From Cylindrobasidium torrendii FP15055 ss-10 (lineage: Eukaryota; Basidiomycota; Agaricomycetes; Agaricales; Physalacriaceae): DNA of 64,000 nt. The stretch is from assembly GCA_000934385.1 (NCBI GenBank), contig KN880471.1, positions 62,001 through 126,000 of the forward strand, given 5' to 3'. The translations under genes were made by a program, and so were the position numbers. The notes below the pieces were generated by a model. It did not search any database. It saw only the letters and a list, made by a program, of their open reading frames with translations, and was not told the DNA's origin. Below are positions 34,701-46,282 of this stretch, piece after piece (within the stretch, counting starts at the first letter, position 1; every line of letters begins with the position of its first letter).

Positions 34701-36806
34701 CGTGAGTCCCGGTTTCAAGCATAAAAGTCTGAGGCTTAACTCTGACCTCGAAATAGCATTCTTGGGCAATCATTTTTTGCAAGTCCTTGGCGAAAACTTC
34801 AGTGCTCATGCGGTTGGAAACCCAGACGAGGCCTCGGAGAGGAAGCTACTCGAGCAACTAGCGCCTGACATGGATGCGCATACCATACAGAAACTGGTCA
34901 GCACCTTCCAGGACCTTCGCATAGGGTATGAGAGCGGGACGCTGGGATACCCGTATTCATTGCGCGGTACGTCCTCTCATGGAGGCTCAGTAGCCTTACT
35001 AATACTTTCGTGAAGAGCTCATCAACCTGGTCAAGCATTTGCAAGCGTACCCCACGGACTCGTTGGACAATGCGCTTAGAAATGTCTTCGACTTTGACGT
35101 GTATAAGCCCGACACCATTGATAAGCTGGAGACTATCCTAATCAAGAATGGGTATATAAACTCTTATGGTTGCCGACTGAGCACTGACCCGTGAATAGGC
35201 TGCAAGTATCTCACCTCGGCCTTGACGCGGCTAGGGAGTCGGCAAAGAAAATCGAGGATATACAGTTCGTGCCCAAGGAGACGGACTTGGCTGGCCCAAA
35301 GGAAGGCAAGCATGATGATGAGGACCACCACGGAGGGAACACTTGGGCGGGAGGCGTACGTCTTTTCACGCTGCACGCAGTATGTTGCTCACAGATACCA
35401 GACCGGTGGACGCGATACGGCAGGATTAGGCGGACGCGGTGGATACAAGAGGTTGTGGAAGGGCGGTGAGATCAAGCAGGTTTCGGAGGAACTCAAGGCA
35501 GATGTGCCCGAGCACATAAAGGAGCGCGCTCGGCTTATGGCTAAGGAGGAGCTCGCACAGAGGCTGAAGGATCTGGATATGGGTCCTGTGGAAGCTCAAG
35601 AGTACAGCAATATTCTCAGGGCGACCGAGTCCCACATGAACTCGTTGTTCGACTTATTGGAAAGTATGTGCGAGTCATAAAGGGCGCAAGCGCGATGACT
35701 GACTACTTGCCCCTAGATTTGGCTGCGAAAGAGGAGGAGAGGGTGTGGATTAAGCGGCAGACCGATGGCGAGCTCGATGACTCCCGCTTGACCGAGGGCT
35801 TAACGGGTGAGGCAACGGTGTATAAACGACGTGGCATGGAAAAGCCTGAGCTAGGTCGACCCCAAATCAAGTCAGTTCTCTCGGTCTTGCATCGAATCAG
35901 AATAGTTGACATGGCTTCGCCCCAGGCCGAAGAGGATTCGATTCATCTTCGACGTTAGCGCCTCGATGTAAGTGCATGTGTGTCCCTGAAGTGAGAACAG
36001 TCATCCAACTCTTTGAAGGTACCGTTTCCAGTACGATGGGAGATTGAAGCGCAGCCAAGAAACGGGTATGTGTTCAGCTGAACAACCTTTGCTAGTCGCT
36101 GGACTAATTTATCCGCCGGATAGCTGTAATGCTTATGGAGACCTTCGACCGGCTGTCGAGGAAGGACAAATATGTGTGGGATGTGAGTCTCAAGTTTCTT
36201 TTTCGTATCGCCTTTCTAAACTCATTCTGCTATAGATGTATGGCCACGTAGGTTGCTTTGCATATGAGGTCTCTACAGCTAACCCCTGCACAGTCGGGCG
36301 ACGGTCCCGAAATCCCTTTAGTGCAAGCTGACGCGTATCCGGCAACGGTCAAGGACAGGTGGAAGGTTGTCGAGAAGATGGAGGTGATTCCACAGTATGC
36401 CTTTGCGGGTGATTATACCGTTGAGGCTATACGGAAAGGTGTACAACAAGTGGCCAAGTACGACGCTGGTATGGTTGTTTACATACTCTTCCCGGCTGCT
36501 GCTGACGAGAGACAGACGACTGGTTTGTAATTGCCATTACCGATGCCAACTTTGGGCGGTATAACATCCAGCCTGAGGACATCACACGGGCGATGAAGAA
36601 GGATCCCAAAGTGAATACTGCGCTGGTGTGTATAGGCGAAGGGGCAGAAGCGCCATGGTAAGTTCATTTCACTAACGGGCAGTGTTACCGAACTCATGAG
36701 CCGTAGGATAAGCAAGAGGTTGCCCGGCCAAGGATTCACGGTCAGAAACACCAGTGATATTCCGGCTGTGTTGAGAAGCATCCTTTCAACCATGGTAAAT
36801 CGGTAG
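31761..36806 (+). CDS. VWA8: VWA8-like protein (dynein-related AAA+ ATPase with C-terminal VWA domain)
   Basis: Large multi-exon gene ending at TAG 36804-36806. The N-terminus MAHTRRLSQLLSSLAPSQAS may be a mitochondrial presequence. The first AAA+ module has the VWA8-type loop VSQPGPYARRLALTF and EYEYVALHRDVGETELKQ. The second has Walker A GNQGVGKNKIVDRL, Walker B RVIVVDEADKAPEHV and VLLANRPGYPFLGN. A charged linker follows (EGKHDDEDHHGGNTWAGG). The C-terminal von Willebrand A domain has RIRFIFDVSASM, a MIDAS DxSxS motif, and WFVIAITDANFGRYN. Two internal exons are tiny: 34313-34322 (10 nt) and 36236-36247 (12 nt, encoding MYGH). Both are needed for VDRLCQLLQR and WDMYGHSGDG. In animals VWA8 is a matrix-side mitochondrial ATPase. 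The fungal role is unknown. Confidence 0.9.
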
Positions 36807-38146
36807 ATAGTTAAACGTAGCTGTGCAAAGCTCGCAACATATGTTTATCTACCTCACAATGGATGTATAAGAATCACACTGTTACCTTTGATGCAGCAAA
36901 CAAAGGCGCAGTGGCACCGCCATCAGCAGCGGATCACAAAGACTTGATCCGGGGCAGTCGCTCTTTGGCCTGCATTGCACGCCGTTTTCCCGCTCGCTCG
37001 CCTTTGCACGCAGCATGCCTTGTCACCGCCTCGACCGATGCCCGCTTAGGACTCGTAATTTTGTCGACGACGGACCAACGGGGATTACAGTGGCTGCGCA
37101 GGCCTAAAAATCTCCTTTTGAGATGAGAGTAAGTAGCGTCGGAGTCCGCGATGCAGTGCTGCAGATTTTGTTTGATGTTCAGGGATTGGACACACACAGA
37201 GTCAGGCAATGCTTACCCCATACCTGATTCATTATTTGTGAGCGCTCTAGAGGTAATACTATGGAATGCGTTTGTTTGACTCGTCGGGATGCTTGCCAAT
37301 GGACGGTGCGAACGGCTTTGTCACACTCTGCGAGACGAAGCGATGTGTTTCTCTCTCCTGTGCTCCTGTGAAGTAATTACGCAAGTGCCATATCATCTAC
37401 AAGTCATTCTGCAGGCTGATGACTTGCGGACAGCATGGCTAGGGCAGTGGACGAGTCGATATTGTGGCTAAACGACACGAGCTACGAATCACCATAGTGC
37501 TGCGGTTTTTTTTGTGGATCTTCACTGGCTGAGGAAGCCTTGAGAATACGTCTCGCTTGACTATCATCGCCACACTTCTCGCGGGGCAGTGCAACTTGGA
37601 TGACACGAGGCTATGAGAAATTGAACTCATCCACATCGGGGATGATCGGCGTCTTATGACTCAGCACTGGTTGCTTTGCTATCCACGCGCGCTACCGAGC
37701 CTGCATGCCCGTGTCGGGAGAGAATGCTTGCTTGCTGGCAGCTACACTACACGCCTTACATAGCTATGTAACATCAAAAAAGCTTCAATAATCCGGTTTT
37801 CAGAGTTACCGGATGGGACTGCGTAACAATGCATGACGCCTACACCGCATCCATCGTCGGATGGGGCTGAACGGAGGCTAGGTTTGCATAGCCAGTCGTG
37901 CTGGACACTTCGGTGGGCGAACAACCGGAGCCATTAGGAATCTCTCTGCAGGCTGAGGCGAGGCACCGCTGGCGTAACAAACCGTGACTCGGGTCTTTCG
38001 TTTTGGTGATGACTCTAGAAGGTTTCTGCGGCATTCACCGGCATGGCGATGATATAAAGACCAAGCCTTACAGATGGGTCGGTCTCACAACACATTACAT
38101 TTCCCCAGAGTCGTCCAAAAGTCGTTTCCAACCACTTCCAACGAAC
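36807..38146. other. 1.3-kb intergenic stretch
   Basis: No supported gene; only short frames. The right end contains the promoter of the small heat shock protein gene. I recognised no transposon ends or RNA. Confidence 0.4.
38014..38058 (+). promoter_or_regulatory. possible heat-shock element plus TATA box
   Basis: TCTAGAAGGTTTC at 38014-38026 resembles three imperfect alternating nTTCn/nGAAn units. TATAAA at 38053-38058 lies about 90 bp before the start at 38147. Spacing suits a small heat shock gene. The element is imperfect, so this is an inference. Confidence 0.4.
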
Positions 38147-38944
38147 ATGACTCCGACCTCAAAGAACATGCCCGCACTCCCAAAGGGTATCCAGCAACTC
38201 GTTGCCCACTATTCCAATCTCAGGATCAAAGAAATGGCCTCTCGCGGTATCATTACTGTGAACCAGAGCCTCTACAAAGCGCGTCCAGCTGCCTCTCCAC
38301 CTCAAGGAAACCAAGTCTTCATGCCAAGGTCAGTTTTTGAACACTTCTCTTTCAACAATACAACGTTAGCTGACTTGGTATCACAGGATGGATGTATATG
38401 ACAATCCTGTGTCACTCGACATCACTGCGACGTTTGAAATTCCGGGTGTCAAGGCAGACGACCTCAGCCTCACAATCAAAGATGGATGTCTCATCGTCGA
38501 AGGCGAGCGGCGGGATCCCATGATGCATTGCGGCGTCGCGTCCCGGGCTCAAAACCTTGACGGAGACTCGGATGACTCGGACTCGATGGACGTCGACAGG
38601 CGCGTCGGACGCAAAATACGCGTCCGCACCGCTGTTCAAGAACTCAGGCATGGTCGCTTTCACCGTGCTGTTCCACTCCCCGCAGGCGTACAGGTGAGCC
38701 TCTTCTCCCATACACATCTACATACCTTTCCACACATCATCGATGGGCAATGCCTCATCAACAGTGATTTCGCTGTCTGTGATGTCTTGTGATTCATCTA
38801 CATATCTGGAGTCAATCGCAGATTCTCATTGTTCGCCCATTATAGCAATCCGACATTCAAGCCAGTATGCACGAGGGAATGTTGACCGTCAGCTGGCCCA
38901 AGAGCAAGGCCGTGTCTGCTTCAACCACCGTCATGGATCAATAG
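38147..38944 (+). CDS. small heat shock protein (Hsp20/alpha-crystallin)
   Basis: Three exons (38147-38328, 38387-38693, 38846-38944) give 195 aa. The second intron, 152 bp, is long for this window. The alpha-crystallin domain runs from NPVSLDITATFEIPGVKADDL and LIVEGERR through VQELRHGRFHRAVPLPAGVQ to QSDIQASMHEGMLTVSWPKS. The ending has the usual G-x-L-x-V beta-9 motif. An Asp/Ser-rich loop (DGDSDDSDSMDVDRR) interrupts the sheet between strands 5 and 6, as in many fungal members. Known role: ATP-independent holdase forming oligomers in the cytosol. The N-terminal region is short and Lys/Pro-rich. Start is the first ATG in frame, downstream of a TATA box. Confidence 0.88.
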
Positions 38945-39829
38945 TTCCTCTCGGTGCCGCCTTTCCGCCCCCGATTTATCTCGTTTCCGTCGCCTCTGCA
39001 AACGAACCCCTTGCGCATTGCTCCTATCTCTTTATCTTATAACCCTATTCTCCCGCCACTTTCTCCCCAATCTCTCTCATGGTCGGCCGCTTACCCAGAA
39101 TATTCACGAACGAAAAAGACAAAGGCGCGCCTCAGTCCGGGTTCTATGTTCTACTCACTCGATATTACTTATACACTCACTGTACAATGTTCATTATGCC
39201 TTATGTAGCTATAACCCTGTTATCCAGCATGCGCTCTTTGTTATACACTGTCCCCCAATTTATAGACGTGTCCCATCTCATCTGCTGTTGAGCTGCTTGT
39301 GAAATCTCCCTGCGTACGATATACTTATCCATCCAACTTCTGCTCAATGTCCCGTTTGCTGAGGAAACTCGCTGTTAGTGTTCTTATCCGAGGCGCTTCA
39401 CTTCGTGTCGAAAGGGGATGGATCAAGCACAGTGTATGTATTGACTGGTCTGCACACATATGTACATTGTGTTCGTTTCCTAATTCCTGGCGCGTCCAGA
39501 GAAGCCAAATGCAATGGTCAGTCACAGATTCCAGAAACGCCGCAACGTGAAGCCTGGAAAGCATGGTATTGCCCATTGTGCTTACAAAGCGATCACTAAC
39601 TTGCGGGTAAAGTTAAGTCACAAGACTTCTGTAGTTGGTGGCTACTGGGGTCGACTCGGATTGCTTGCAGGTTGCAACTCAAAAACAAATCCAGTCAATA
39701 GAGTTTGTACAGAGAAGCCTACAATACGATGGGGACTTTCCACTAAATCAAACATCCTATAAATCTTTGGTCCATACTGACAACCCGAACAGACCTCTAC
39801 CATAGATAAATAAGATCCTATACCCTCGA
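38945..39829. other. convergent intergenic stretch
   Basis: It lies between the 3' ends of the Hsp20 gene and NoxA. C/T-rich at 38960-39080 on the plus strand. No supported gene. Confidence 0.4.
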
Positions 39830-41862
39830 CTAGAAATTCTCCTTGCCGAAGAAGAACCTCGTACTCGCGGGGTCGGAGTACTTTGTACACATCAGATGCA
39901 GCGACTTCGACAGCGCAGGCGGTCCACAGAAGAACACGCCCACATCTGTCTCCGGGTGCTTCGCAGCGATACCAGGGAAGACACGGTCCCAGTTCGGACG
40001 GCCGAAGTGCGTCGGGGCGCGCAGGCCGGAGATAGCATCCTTCTCTGCACCGACATCCTGGACGATGATATTGTTCATGTCGTCCTCTTTGATTTTGGCG
40101 GTCAGGTAGATGTTGATCTCGATGCGGTTCTGGGTGTCCTGCTCCTCGATGGCGGCAAGCAGGGAGTGGAACCATTCGGCGGTACCGTAGTCACGAATGA
40201 CCCACGTGAAGTAGACCTAAGAAATGCGCGTCAGCATCCCGACCAAGCATGCCATGGGGTGGCGAACTTACCTTGGACAGCCTGGTCGGCTTCGCGTTAC
40301 CAAAGTTGTTCATGCGGTACCAAACGGACTTGAGGATGCTGACGGGAATCGTAAGATGCGAACACAGACATCTTGGATGAACACGTACGAAGCAAATGGT
40401 GTAACACCGATACCCGCACCAACAAGGAGCACCGTGTCGTACTTGAGGAAATCCTCAGATGCGCTGCCGAAAGGACCGTCGACCATGACACGGGGAAGAG
40501 TGCGGTTGATGGGCGGGTTCGTGTTGGTACCGACGACGAGACCACCGTTCTTGGCATCCTTCTCCTTGTCCTTGTCACCAAAGTTGCAGCCGCAAGCCTT
40601 GGCAAATGCCGTGGTAAAGTCACCAGCGACACGGATATGCACCGAGATATAATCCTCCTCAGGTGCACTCGTAAGAGTGAACGGGTGCCACTGGAAGTAG
40701 GAGACCTCAGGGCATGACAGGAAGATGTATTGACCGGCACGAGTCGTCGTCTTTTCCTTCTTGATTTGGACTTCCATGACGTTGGACGGGTGCTGGATGA
40801 CCTTGGAGATGTAGGTGACATGGCGCGAACGAATTTCGCGAAGGATACGCTCCCAAATCCAGATGAGGCCACCGACAAGCCAGTAGCGCTGCAAACTCCG
40901 TGAGCAACCGTTCCTGAGTTACTAAATGACATGAACATACCCAGAAGACACCAATGGTGTTGAAGGAGCAGTACGGGGGCCTATCAGGCTTGATCATGCA
41001 GAACATGCCGTGCAGTTGCCAGTTGATGAAGAAGACGATGAACAGGTGGTGGGTGTACCAGAAGCGCTCAAAGTTGGCTCTCTTGCGCTTCTCCATCGCA
41101 AACCAAACCATGACACCTAGACAGACGTTCATGATCCATCCAGTGAGACCGGGGCCAGTGATAAGGTTGGTGAGGAGGAACTGGAGAGCACGTTGACCGG
41201 GAGTAGCATTGGGAATGGCCAAGACAAGCCAGACGACGTTGATAACGTGGGCACCGACGTGAGCGAATGTGAAGAAGACGATGGACCAGGCGGTAGCCTT
41301 GTGGAGGAGGAGGTTCTTGTCGAAAGGAATGATATCGTTGAGCGGTGTGCGACGAAGGAGGGAGACGAAGTTCCGGCAAACGGGCAGCAAGATGAAGATG
41401 ACATCGACGTGGAGCACCAGAGCTGAAGTACGGGCGATAGCTGCAAAGATGGTGAGTCTACTGTGCTCAGATACGAGTGGGGAACGCACGGAACGTAACA
41501 CCGAAGGCGGCGCGCGCTTTGGATGAACTATCCTTCAGCTGGTAATGCATGAATCCGAGGGCAAAGACGAGCATGTGGAGGAAGATGAAGAGGCCGAAGA
41601 ACATGTGTCGGCCACCGTCGTTGATCATCCAGACCTCGTAGCGCTGTTGCCAGCCACGAGGTGCAGCGACCTTGGGCGCGGCAACGGTGAGCGAGCGTTG
41701 GAGGCCCTGCAAACGATTGCGTTCGGTCTTGTTGCGCTGAAGGTAGGTAGGTGTGTTGCCCTTGTCGGGATTCATATCCGGGTGCTCCTGGAGGTTGACC
41801 CATCCCTTGCCACCCCGGTCGAGGAAGTCGAAACCGGAGGATCTCTTGAATGCGTTCATCAT
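39830..41862 (-). CDS. noxA: NADPH oxidase A (Nox, gp91phox family)
   Basis: Five exons (41490-41862, 40941-41440, 40389-40888, 40272-40338, 39830-40216), frame closed, 608 aa. There are six membrane segments. Haem histidines sit in LLLHKATAWSIVFFTFAHVGAH and WYTHHLFIVFFINWQLHG. The FAD loop is WHPFTLTSAPEEDYISVHIR. NADPH-binding parts are VMVDGPFGSASEDFLKYD, VLLVGAGIGVTPFASIL and DVGVFFCGPPALSK. The C-terminus is FFFGKENF, the conserved Nox ending. No EF-hands, so it groups with NoxA/Nox1 rather than NoxC. It makes superoxide at the ER or plasma membrane with NoxR/Rac and controls hyphal differentiation and fruiting. The start MMNAFKRSSGFDFLDRGG lies ahead of a long basic leader before GWQQRYEVWMINDGGR. 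Confidence 0.95.
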
Positions 41863-42826
41863 CTTGGACGCAGCTATTGTGGTATGTCGGCGACGCCCTG
41901 CGTTCGGTGGTGGTAACGAGAGGAAGATTTATGAGGACCGGCCTGTGTCACCCAAAGGACGTGCTGGACGTAGGAGAGAAAAGTGAGATTGGCCAATTTG
42001 ATGGCAGTTCGGCCCCGTGGCTATGCCAACCTGGCCACGGTCCAGCCCTCCAAGACGGCACATTGCGGTAACTCTTCCTCTTTTCTGTCCCTCTGTCCCT
42101 TTTATTTTCCTTTCCTTCATTCACATATTTTGACTGGATCCAGATGTTCTGGAGGCAATCTCGAGTCAATCCATGCTTTAGAAAGGTAACACTTTATGGA
42201 AGCTAGCCCCGCCCACGATTCGTCAATTTGGACAGGTAAATAATCCTTGTAATTCCAAAACTGTGGTAGGTGCCATCAGAACTGTTGCCATCTTTCGACG
42301 ATGATCAAGTCGGATTAACGGTTAGCAGGCTTCAAGAGCTTCAAGCCCTTGGGCTGTTCAGCAGTGTTATACACTCGTCTTGACCGCTATCCAAAACTCG
42401 AAAGCGCTCTCAAGGGGCTTCAGCGTCAAACTGATGATGAGCTTTTTCTCCTCCTCAAGCTCAAGGTTTATGAGCCTAGAGTTCTACTGCTTCCCTTCGC
42501 CCAAGAATAGCCTCCCATTATCAAAGAAGTTCGCCCACTGGTCGCCAACGACCCGTCGACGACTGCGAGGAGGCATCGACATCATCTGAAGCACTGCGGT
42601 GGCCAAGTGCGATACTGCGCATTGGCTTTGTCAGGTATCGCGCGTTAGGATAGCCGTCGTTCCGTGCTTGATGGGGGTTTGGAGGTAATCAAGAGTCGAG
42701 GGGACCTTGCGCCCGCTTTGATTATCGTCATGGATCATGCTCGTTACGGACAACTGAACTTTGACGGTCAAGATAATCAAACATATATATTCAACGTTGA
42801 CCAAGGTCAATGTAAATGCGCTATAT
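41863..42826. other. intergenic stretch with NoxA upstream region
   Basis: It holds the NoxA promoter and the 3' flank of the MYND gene. CT-rich leader-like sequence at 42074-42120. No gene supported. Confidence 0.4.
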
Positions 42827-44446
42827 CTACTTCTTGCCCTGTACAACAAGACGGTAATGAGAGTTCCTTCCGGCGGTCCCATCTGTAATCACCCTTTCGT
42901 CTTGTCGAAGAATATCCCTTGGGCTTCCCCATTTGTTCTTCTCCATCCTGGTTAATACTTGGACATCTTCGCGCCCGTCAAAATAAGCCTGTTCCTTCTT
43001 GGCTTCGGTAATCGTAAACTGGGTGCAAAGAATGGGGGCTTTGCCTTTCGCAATGAGCCAGTCGAGCGTCGTCAACCAAGTCGCAGTTGCCTCCTCAGAA
43101 AAGCCAGAGTTGATGAGTACGCAGAGATCAGGAGAGGCAGCGCCATTACTAGCAGCGGCCTCGTTCACATAGTCATGGTAGAATTCAGTGTGCCGATACC
43201 TGAAGAAGCCACGGCCTTGCGCCTGGCAGTGGTGACAAGCAGCATCTTTGGGCGGCCTGGTACAGGCGCTGTCTATGACAGCGGACAACATGACATTTTC
43301 AATCCGAGGGCCGATATAAGCGACGTGAAGCTCCTTGAGGGCAGGAAGGAAATGAAGAATGCTTTCCATTTCTTCGTCAATTGTCGCCTCACGAGGACCA
43401 GCGCCAATAAGATGCACTTTGAGCTTCTGGCGAGTCGCGATATCAGGGTAGAGCTCTTCCAGAGTCGCCAAGATTGTCATCGGGATAGCTTTGTGGTCGA
43501 ATGCCATCGTGCGCAAGGCTTTGTCGACGTCGCCATGAATCTGAGCATATGTTTGTGCCAGCGAAGCTATCCTGGTCGAGAATGAGGGGTCAAGAATAGC
43601 AGCGTATTCGTCCCAGCCAGATAGACTCGAAAGAGGTGTGTGCTTCTTCACGGTTTGGAGGGTGGGCACCTGCAGCGAAGTCAGCATCTTCCGTCGGCCC
43701 ACGGAGACAGCGACATCAAGATGCTGCAGCGCGGCCCTCTGACCAATCCCCTGGCATACATCGGCAGGGTGGAAAGTCTCTTTCACAGAATAACACTCAT
43801 CCGAGCACCACCACGCGAAGCGGCACTCCGAGCAGGTATGCTTCAAGCCAGCGTATTTCTCAGTCTCAAAAGGTGTCTTCCAGCAGTTCGCACATTTAAT
43901 TTCGTCACTGTTGAGCAATGCGATGAGTAAGGATAACCTGCAAACAAGAGTGAATAATTACTCGAATGCTTTGCTGAGAGGTCCACAAGTACGTCGAGCT
44001 TGTTCCCGCCGGATTTTCTGATGGTTAGGGAGATGTCAGCACGAGAGCCATGGTGATGCGGATGGGCTTACATAGGCATTCTGTCTCTGTGTACGGTCAT
44101 CATTCGGGCCAAAACCAGGCCAAAACATAGGAATCGCTTTATTGAGCTCGTTGATTTGCTTCCATTGCTTGCACATCGTCTTGTGGATATATGGCCAGTC
44201 CTTCTTTTGGCATTCTTTGCCTAGAAAAATTGAGCTTGAAGTGAAGTATGTAGAACGCGATAAAGACTTACTACAATATTTAACACGATGACATCCACTA
44301 CACTTCTGCAAACCAGTCATCGACGGCTTGGCACAGTAAGCGCACAGTTGTCCAGCGGTGACAATGGAGACGGGACCCTGAACGAAGTACATCGGCGGTG
44401 GATTGCGAAGATCCATGTGTACTTCAATCGTTCCAGGAGCTGGCAT
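42827..44446 (-). CDS. MYND zinc-finger protein with MSS51-like C-terminal domain
   Basis: Four exons (44272-44446, 44072-44220, 43962-44017, 42827-43907), 486 aa. The MYND finger is CAYCAKPSMTGLQKCSGCHRVKYC-SKECQKKDWPYIHKTMCK, with the expected Cys/His spacing. A second Cys-rich part (KCANCWKTPFE..HTCSECRFAWWCSDEC) follows. The C-terminal domain contains LKVHLIGAGPREATIDEEMESILHFLPALKELHVAYIGP and FYHDYVNEA..PDLCVLINSGF, the layout of the mitochondrial splicing suppressor 51-like domain. Yeast Mss51 promotes COX1 translation; these basidiomycete relatives may differ. Start set at 44446, 82 bp below a TATA box. The frame stays open upstream to 44875 without need. The third intron uses the acceptor CAACAG (43908) to keep a normal 54-bp length. 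Confidence 0.82.
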
Positions 44447-45217
44447 CGTCAATATATCTCGTTGAAAGGCGGGATGTTCGAGGGAGGTGTGGGTGGGACA
44501 GTCGTTTGGTAGCGGAGCGGCCAGCCTCTTATATACGCGGGCTGTGGGTTTTTGTCCGTACGAACATGCGGTCGTTGTTCGTCTGAAGAAGAGACAATTT
44601 GGTTGTTGTGAGTGCTGCGCGTTCAGAAAGAAAGAAAGGGCTTTCCGGAAACTCGACGAAAATGCCACTGCCTCTTTGTCTGACAATAACAATCCCGTTT
44701 GCATAGCCTGAGGTTTGCACAACAATCCAAACACCTGAAAATGTAAACTCATTGCGTAATTGCCTATCATCCCGTGCATTCTGCTGCGCCCAGTATTAGC
44801 GCCCACCGAGCCTGTGAAGAACGGGGCCAATCGCGACGGGGCATGATGGCGGGTCGCAAAGAGAGATCGATCCACGTGCGTTGCCTTTGTTCATGATCAC
44901 CACGACTGTCTTCTGCCATACGCCTAAACTGGAATGTGACCCCCAAGAATCGCGGTGTCGAATCATTCGCTCAATTCATTGGATTATTCATCAATGTACT
45001 AATTCTCTTTGGCCACTACTATACCCCTGCATGTTGCTGCTGCCTGGCCGCACTCTATGCTTTTTCACACTGGTATCGTTGGCGAAGAAGAACGCAGCAC
45101 ATCCGTGATGTAATCAGCCTCGTACCCTCCCCGTTTTCATTCAGTCCTCGCCTCATGTTAACCCTCACGTCTTCTTTGACGCATTCATGAAAGGCCATTG
45201 CCCTCGCAGACACGCCT
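44447..45217. other. divergent intergenic region
   Basis: It separates the MYND gene from the orphan at 45218 and should hold both promoters. An open minus frame continues through 44447-44875 but lies above the TATA box and is not counted as coding. Confidence 0.4.
44528..44535 (-). promoter_or_regulatory. TATA box of the MYND gene
   Basis: TATATAAG on the minus strand lies 82 bp upstream of the ATG at 44446. It supports that start over upstream in-frame ATGs. Confidence 0.6.
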
Positions 45218-46282
45218 ATGGCCGTTCCTTTCACTTCCACCATGAAGCTCAGAAAGCAACGCTCGTCGTACACCAGCTACTCTCGATTCACTGACACGCC
45301 CTCGATAACGGTACACCACTTCCCTTCCTCAAAGGATCCTGCCTGATTGATGTGTGTGAAAGATATCCACACTCACTCCTGCGACGAGCCAGCGCTGGTC
45401 CGCTGTCGTCCCGCCCAAATCAGCGCTAGCCTTTGCCGTTCTCTGGGATCCGGATTCAGACATGGTTGCCTTCTCTGGCGCACACCTCGACGCCTTCCCA
45501 GATAGCGACACCGAACTCGACTTGGATGTGCCATCAGCAGGTCTCTATGGGCCAACGTACTCGACAGCGCGATCTAGTGCCCTGCGCTGGTTCCAGGATA
45601 ATCACCAGTATCTCTTTTCAGAATCGTCGAGGGTGTCACAAACAGGCAGAGACTGGTTGGATATGCCCGGAAGGGTGACCCAAGCATCGTCAGCATTGCT
45701 TATCCCCTATTGGACGCCTACACCACGTACACGGTATCTCTCGTCACTAGATAAGTGGGATACCCACTTTTCTTTCGATCCTCGCACGGAATTCGCAAAG
45801 GCATGGCCCTGTTTACTAGCAGAGAGTGGGATGCCACACGATAACGAAGATAGCGACTCTGGGAGAATCGATTGTTTTGAGGAAATCGAGCCTTCGGTAC
45901 GCACACACTCTGGCTATTGGCTTGCGTGAGCCGACGCGCTGACAAGTCGTATTGCTTGTAGGAGACTGAGCGCATACGCTTTGTGTCAAGTCTCGAAGAA
46001 GTGTATGAAGCCGACGAAGAATCGACATGGTCTGCCCTTCCTACGCCAGAAAGGACAAGCCCAAACGGGTTGTCTCCGCGTCGACTTCGCAAGCCGAGGC
46101 GGCAACATCCTGAGAATCCGGCACGAGCCAGCGTTGTCCTGCATAGGGAAGGTTACAACTATATGAGAGCTTGTGATAAAAGAAAGGGAAGTCCCTTGAA
46201 GAGGTTCATGTCGAAGTGGGGACGGGCAAAGAAACCTTGGGTCTGTGTGCAGGTCACGCAGGAGGTTGCGCAAACGGTCTAG
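45218..46282 (+). CDS. hypothetical protein, acidic middle and basic C-terminus
   Basis: Not recognised. Three exons (45218-45310, 45393-45896, 45962-46282; introns 82 and 65 bp, all phase 0) give 305 aa. Sequence in order: a basic Ser/Tyr-rich start (MKLRKQRSSYTSYSRF), then RWSAVVPPKSALAFAVLWDPDSDMVAFSGAHLD, an aromatic middle (ALRWFQDNHQYLFSE), an acidic stretch (DNEDSDSGRIDCFEEIE), and a strongly basic end with KPRRQHPENPAR and RFMSKWGRAKKPWVCVQV. No membrane segment or known domain. The exact closing of the frame over both introns supports the model. A second in-frame ATG lies at 45242. Confidence 0.6.

Noticed and set aside
43938..43961. 24-bp intron in the MYND gene
   Set aside because: It is far shorter than any other intron here; the later acceptor at 43908 gives 54 bp and keeps the frame.
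44447..44875. N-terminal extension of the MYND gene by about 140 residues
   Set aside because: The frame is open, but a TATA box at 44528-44535 lies within it and the ATG at 44446 has the right distance; the extension shows no conserved feature.
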